Shown: positions 63,843-64,000 of the stretch, one piece after another
Layout: every line of letters begins with the position of its first letter
Numbering within the stretch: the first letter of the stretch is position 1
DNA from: Legionella shakespearei DSM 23087
Lineage (GTDB): Bacteria; Pseudomonadota; Gammaproteobacteria; Legionellales; Legionellaceae
NCBI RefSeq assembly: GCF_000373765.1
Contig: NZ_KB892434.1
Span: 66,806-130,805 of the forward strand
Direction: 5' to 3'
DNA length: 64,000 nt
The notes under the pieces: generated by a model
The model's input: only the letters and a program-made list of their open reading frames with translations
What the model was told of the DNA's origin: nothing
Database searches by the model: none
Program-made: the position numbers and the translations under genes

Positions 63843-64000
63843 TTAATCATTCATAATTTCCGTCATTATTTTCTTTCTGAGCAAAGTATAGGTGCCCAGG
63901 CCAATAAACATGCATACTAATGCAGAGTGAGCCAAAACACTAAGCCCTACGTCTGTATTTAATGGTTCATTTGAGAAAGCGCTTCGTGATAACTCGATAA
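63843..64000 (-). CDS. ABC-2 type polysaccharide export permease, C-terminal part
   Basis: An open frame runs from the window edge to a stop at 63843-63845 and encodes 51 or more residues: I-E-L-S-R-S-A-F-S-N-E-P-L-N-T-D, then a hydrophobic helix (LSVLAHSALVCMFIGLGTYT) and a basic tail (LLRKKI). The ELSRSAF motif and closing helix match the ends of KpsM/Wzm/BexB permeases. It precedes the KpsE-like gene by 11 bp, so the two form an export operon that continues to the right, where a KpsT-type ATPase is expected. Confidence 0.7.
   Translation of the reverse strand, partial: IELSRSAFSNEPLNTDVGLSVLAHSALVCMFIGLGTYTLLRKKIMTEIMND

Noticed and set aside
1-64000. CRISPR array
   Set aside because: The repeats are palindromic, variably spaced and scattered between genes; there is no regular spacer pattern and no cas gene.
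1-64000. tRNA or rRNA genes
   Set aside because: No cloverleaf with a TTCGANTC arm or rRNA core sequence was seen in the gaps.

Overview
The window is a chromosomal segment of a Legionella species (Gammaproteobacteria, moderately low GC). The evidence is a complete legiobactin locus (lbtU-lbtA-lbtB-lbtC) behind two Fur boxes, a Legionella-type outer-membrane porin, unlinked tatAB and tatC, an lpxA-lpxD-lpxB set that lacks fabZ, the order ksgA / TraI_2-domain gene / apaH, and two candidate Dot/Icm effector genes. I cannot name the species from sequence alone. No tRNA, rRNA, phage, insertion-sequence transposase or CRISPR array is visible.

Layout. 0-2 kb: GIY-YIG protein, CsbD-like stress protein, small secreted and PilZ-like proteins. 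2-8 kb (minus strand): terminal oxidase operon made of a tetraheme cytochrome c, ctaC, ctaD, ctaG and ctaE. 8-12.5 kb: glycosyltransferase, LysE exporter, DUF6496 protein, periplasmic glutathione peroxidase and an exported NlpC/P60-like protein. 12.7-18.1 kb: legiobactin receptor, synthetase, exporter and importer. 18.1-23.9 kb: LicD-like protein, a large divergent P-type ATPase and a DUF1841 protein. 24.3-28.2 kb: ubiE-ubiJ-(truncated ubiB paralog)-ubiB-tatA-tatB. 28.5-36.5 kb: coiled-coil effector candidate under a PmrA-like box, MsrB-MsrA fusion, MltB, DhaL-DegV fusion and a MauG-like diheme peroxidase. 37.4-45 kb (minus strand): TolC-MacA-MacB-type efflux operon, apaH, TraI_2-like protein and ksgA. 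45.6-54.4 kb: panD, tatC, hspQ, ubiD-fre, trxA-rho, rsmE and fumC. 54.8-64 kb: poxB, a lipoprotein, a glycosyltransferase, the porin, lpxA-lpxD against lpxB, and the edge of a polysaccharide export locus (KpsE-like protein plus the end of an ABC-2 permease).

The spaces between genes are crowded with short palindromic repeats of several families, mostly as inverted pairs. Three families begin with GTAG followed by a hairpin, as expected of REP elements moved by RAYT (Y1) transposases; no RAYT gene is in the window. Two copies of a composite element of about 330 bp carry one REP family at both ends. One REP supplies the stop codon and last residues of the LicD-like protein.

The genes mostly serve envelope and respiratory functions: haem-copper respiration and its ubiquinone supply, Tat export, iron acquisition, lipid A, polysaccharide and porin biogenesis, efflux, and oxidative-damage defence. 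Less usual items are the stand-alone UbiB N-terminus between ubiJ and ubiB, the divergent P-type ATPase, the tetraheme cytochrome that fuses AdhB-like and cytochrome c5-like modules, the TraI_2 protein that has lost its HD pair, and the nested repeat mosaics.
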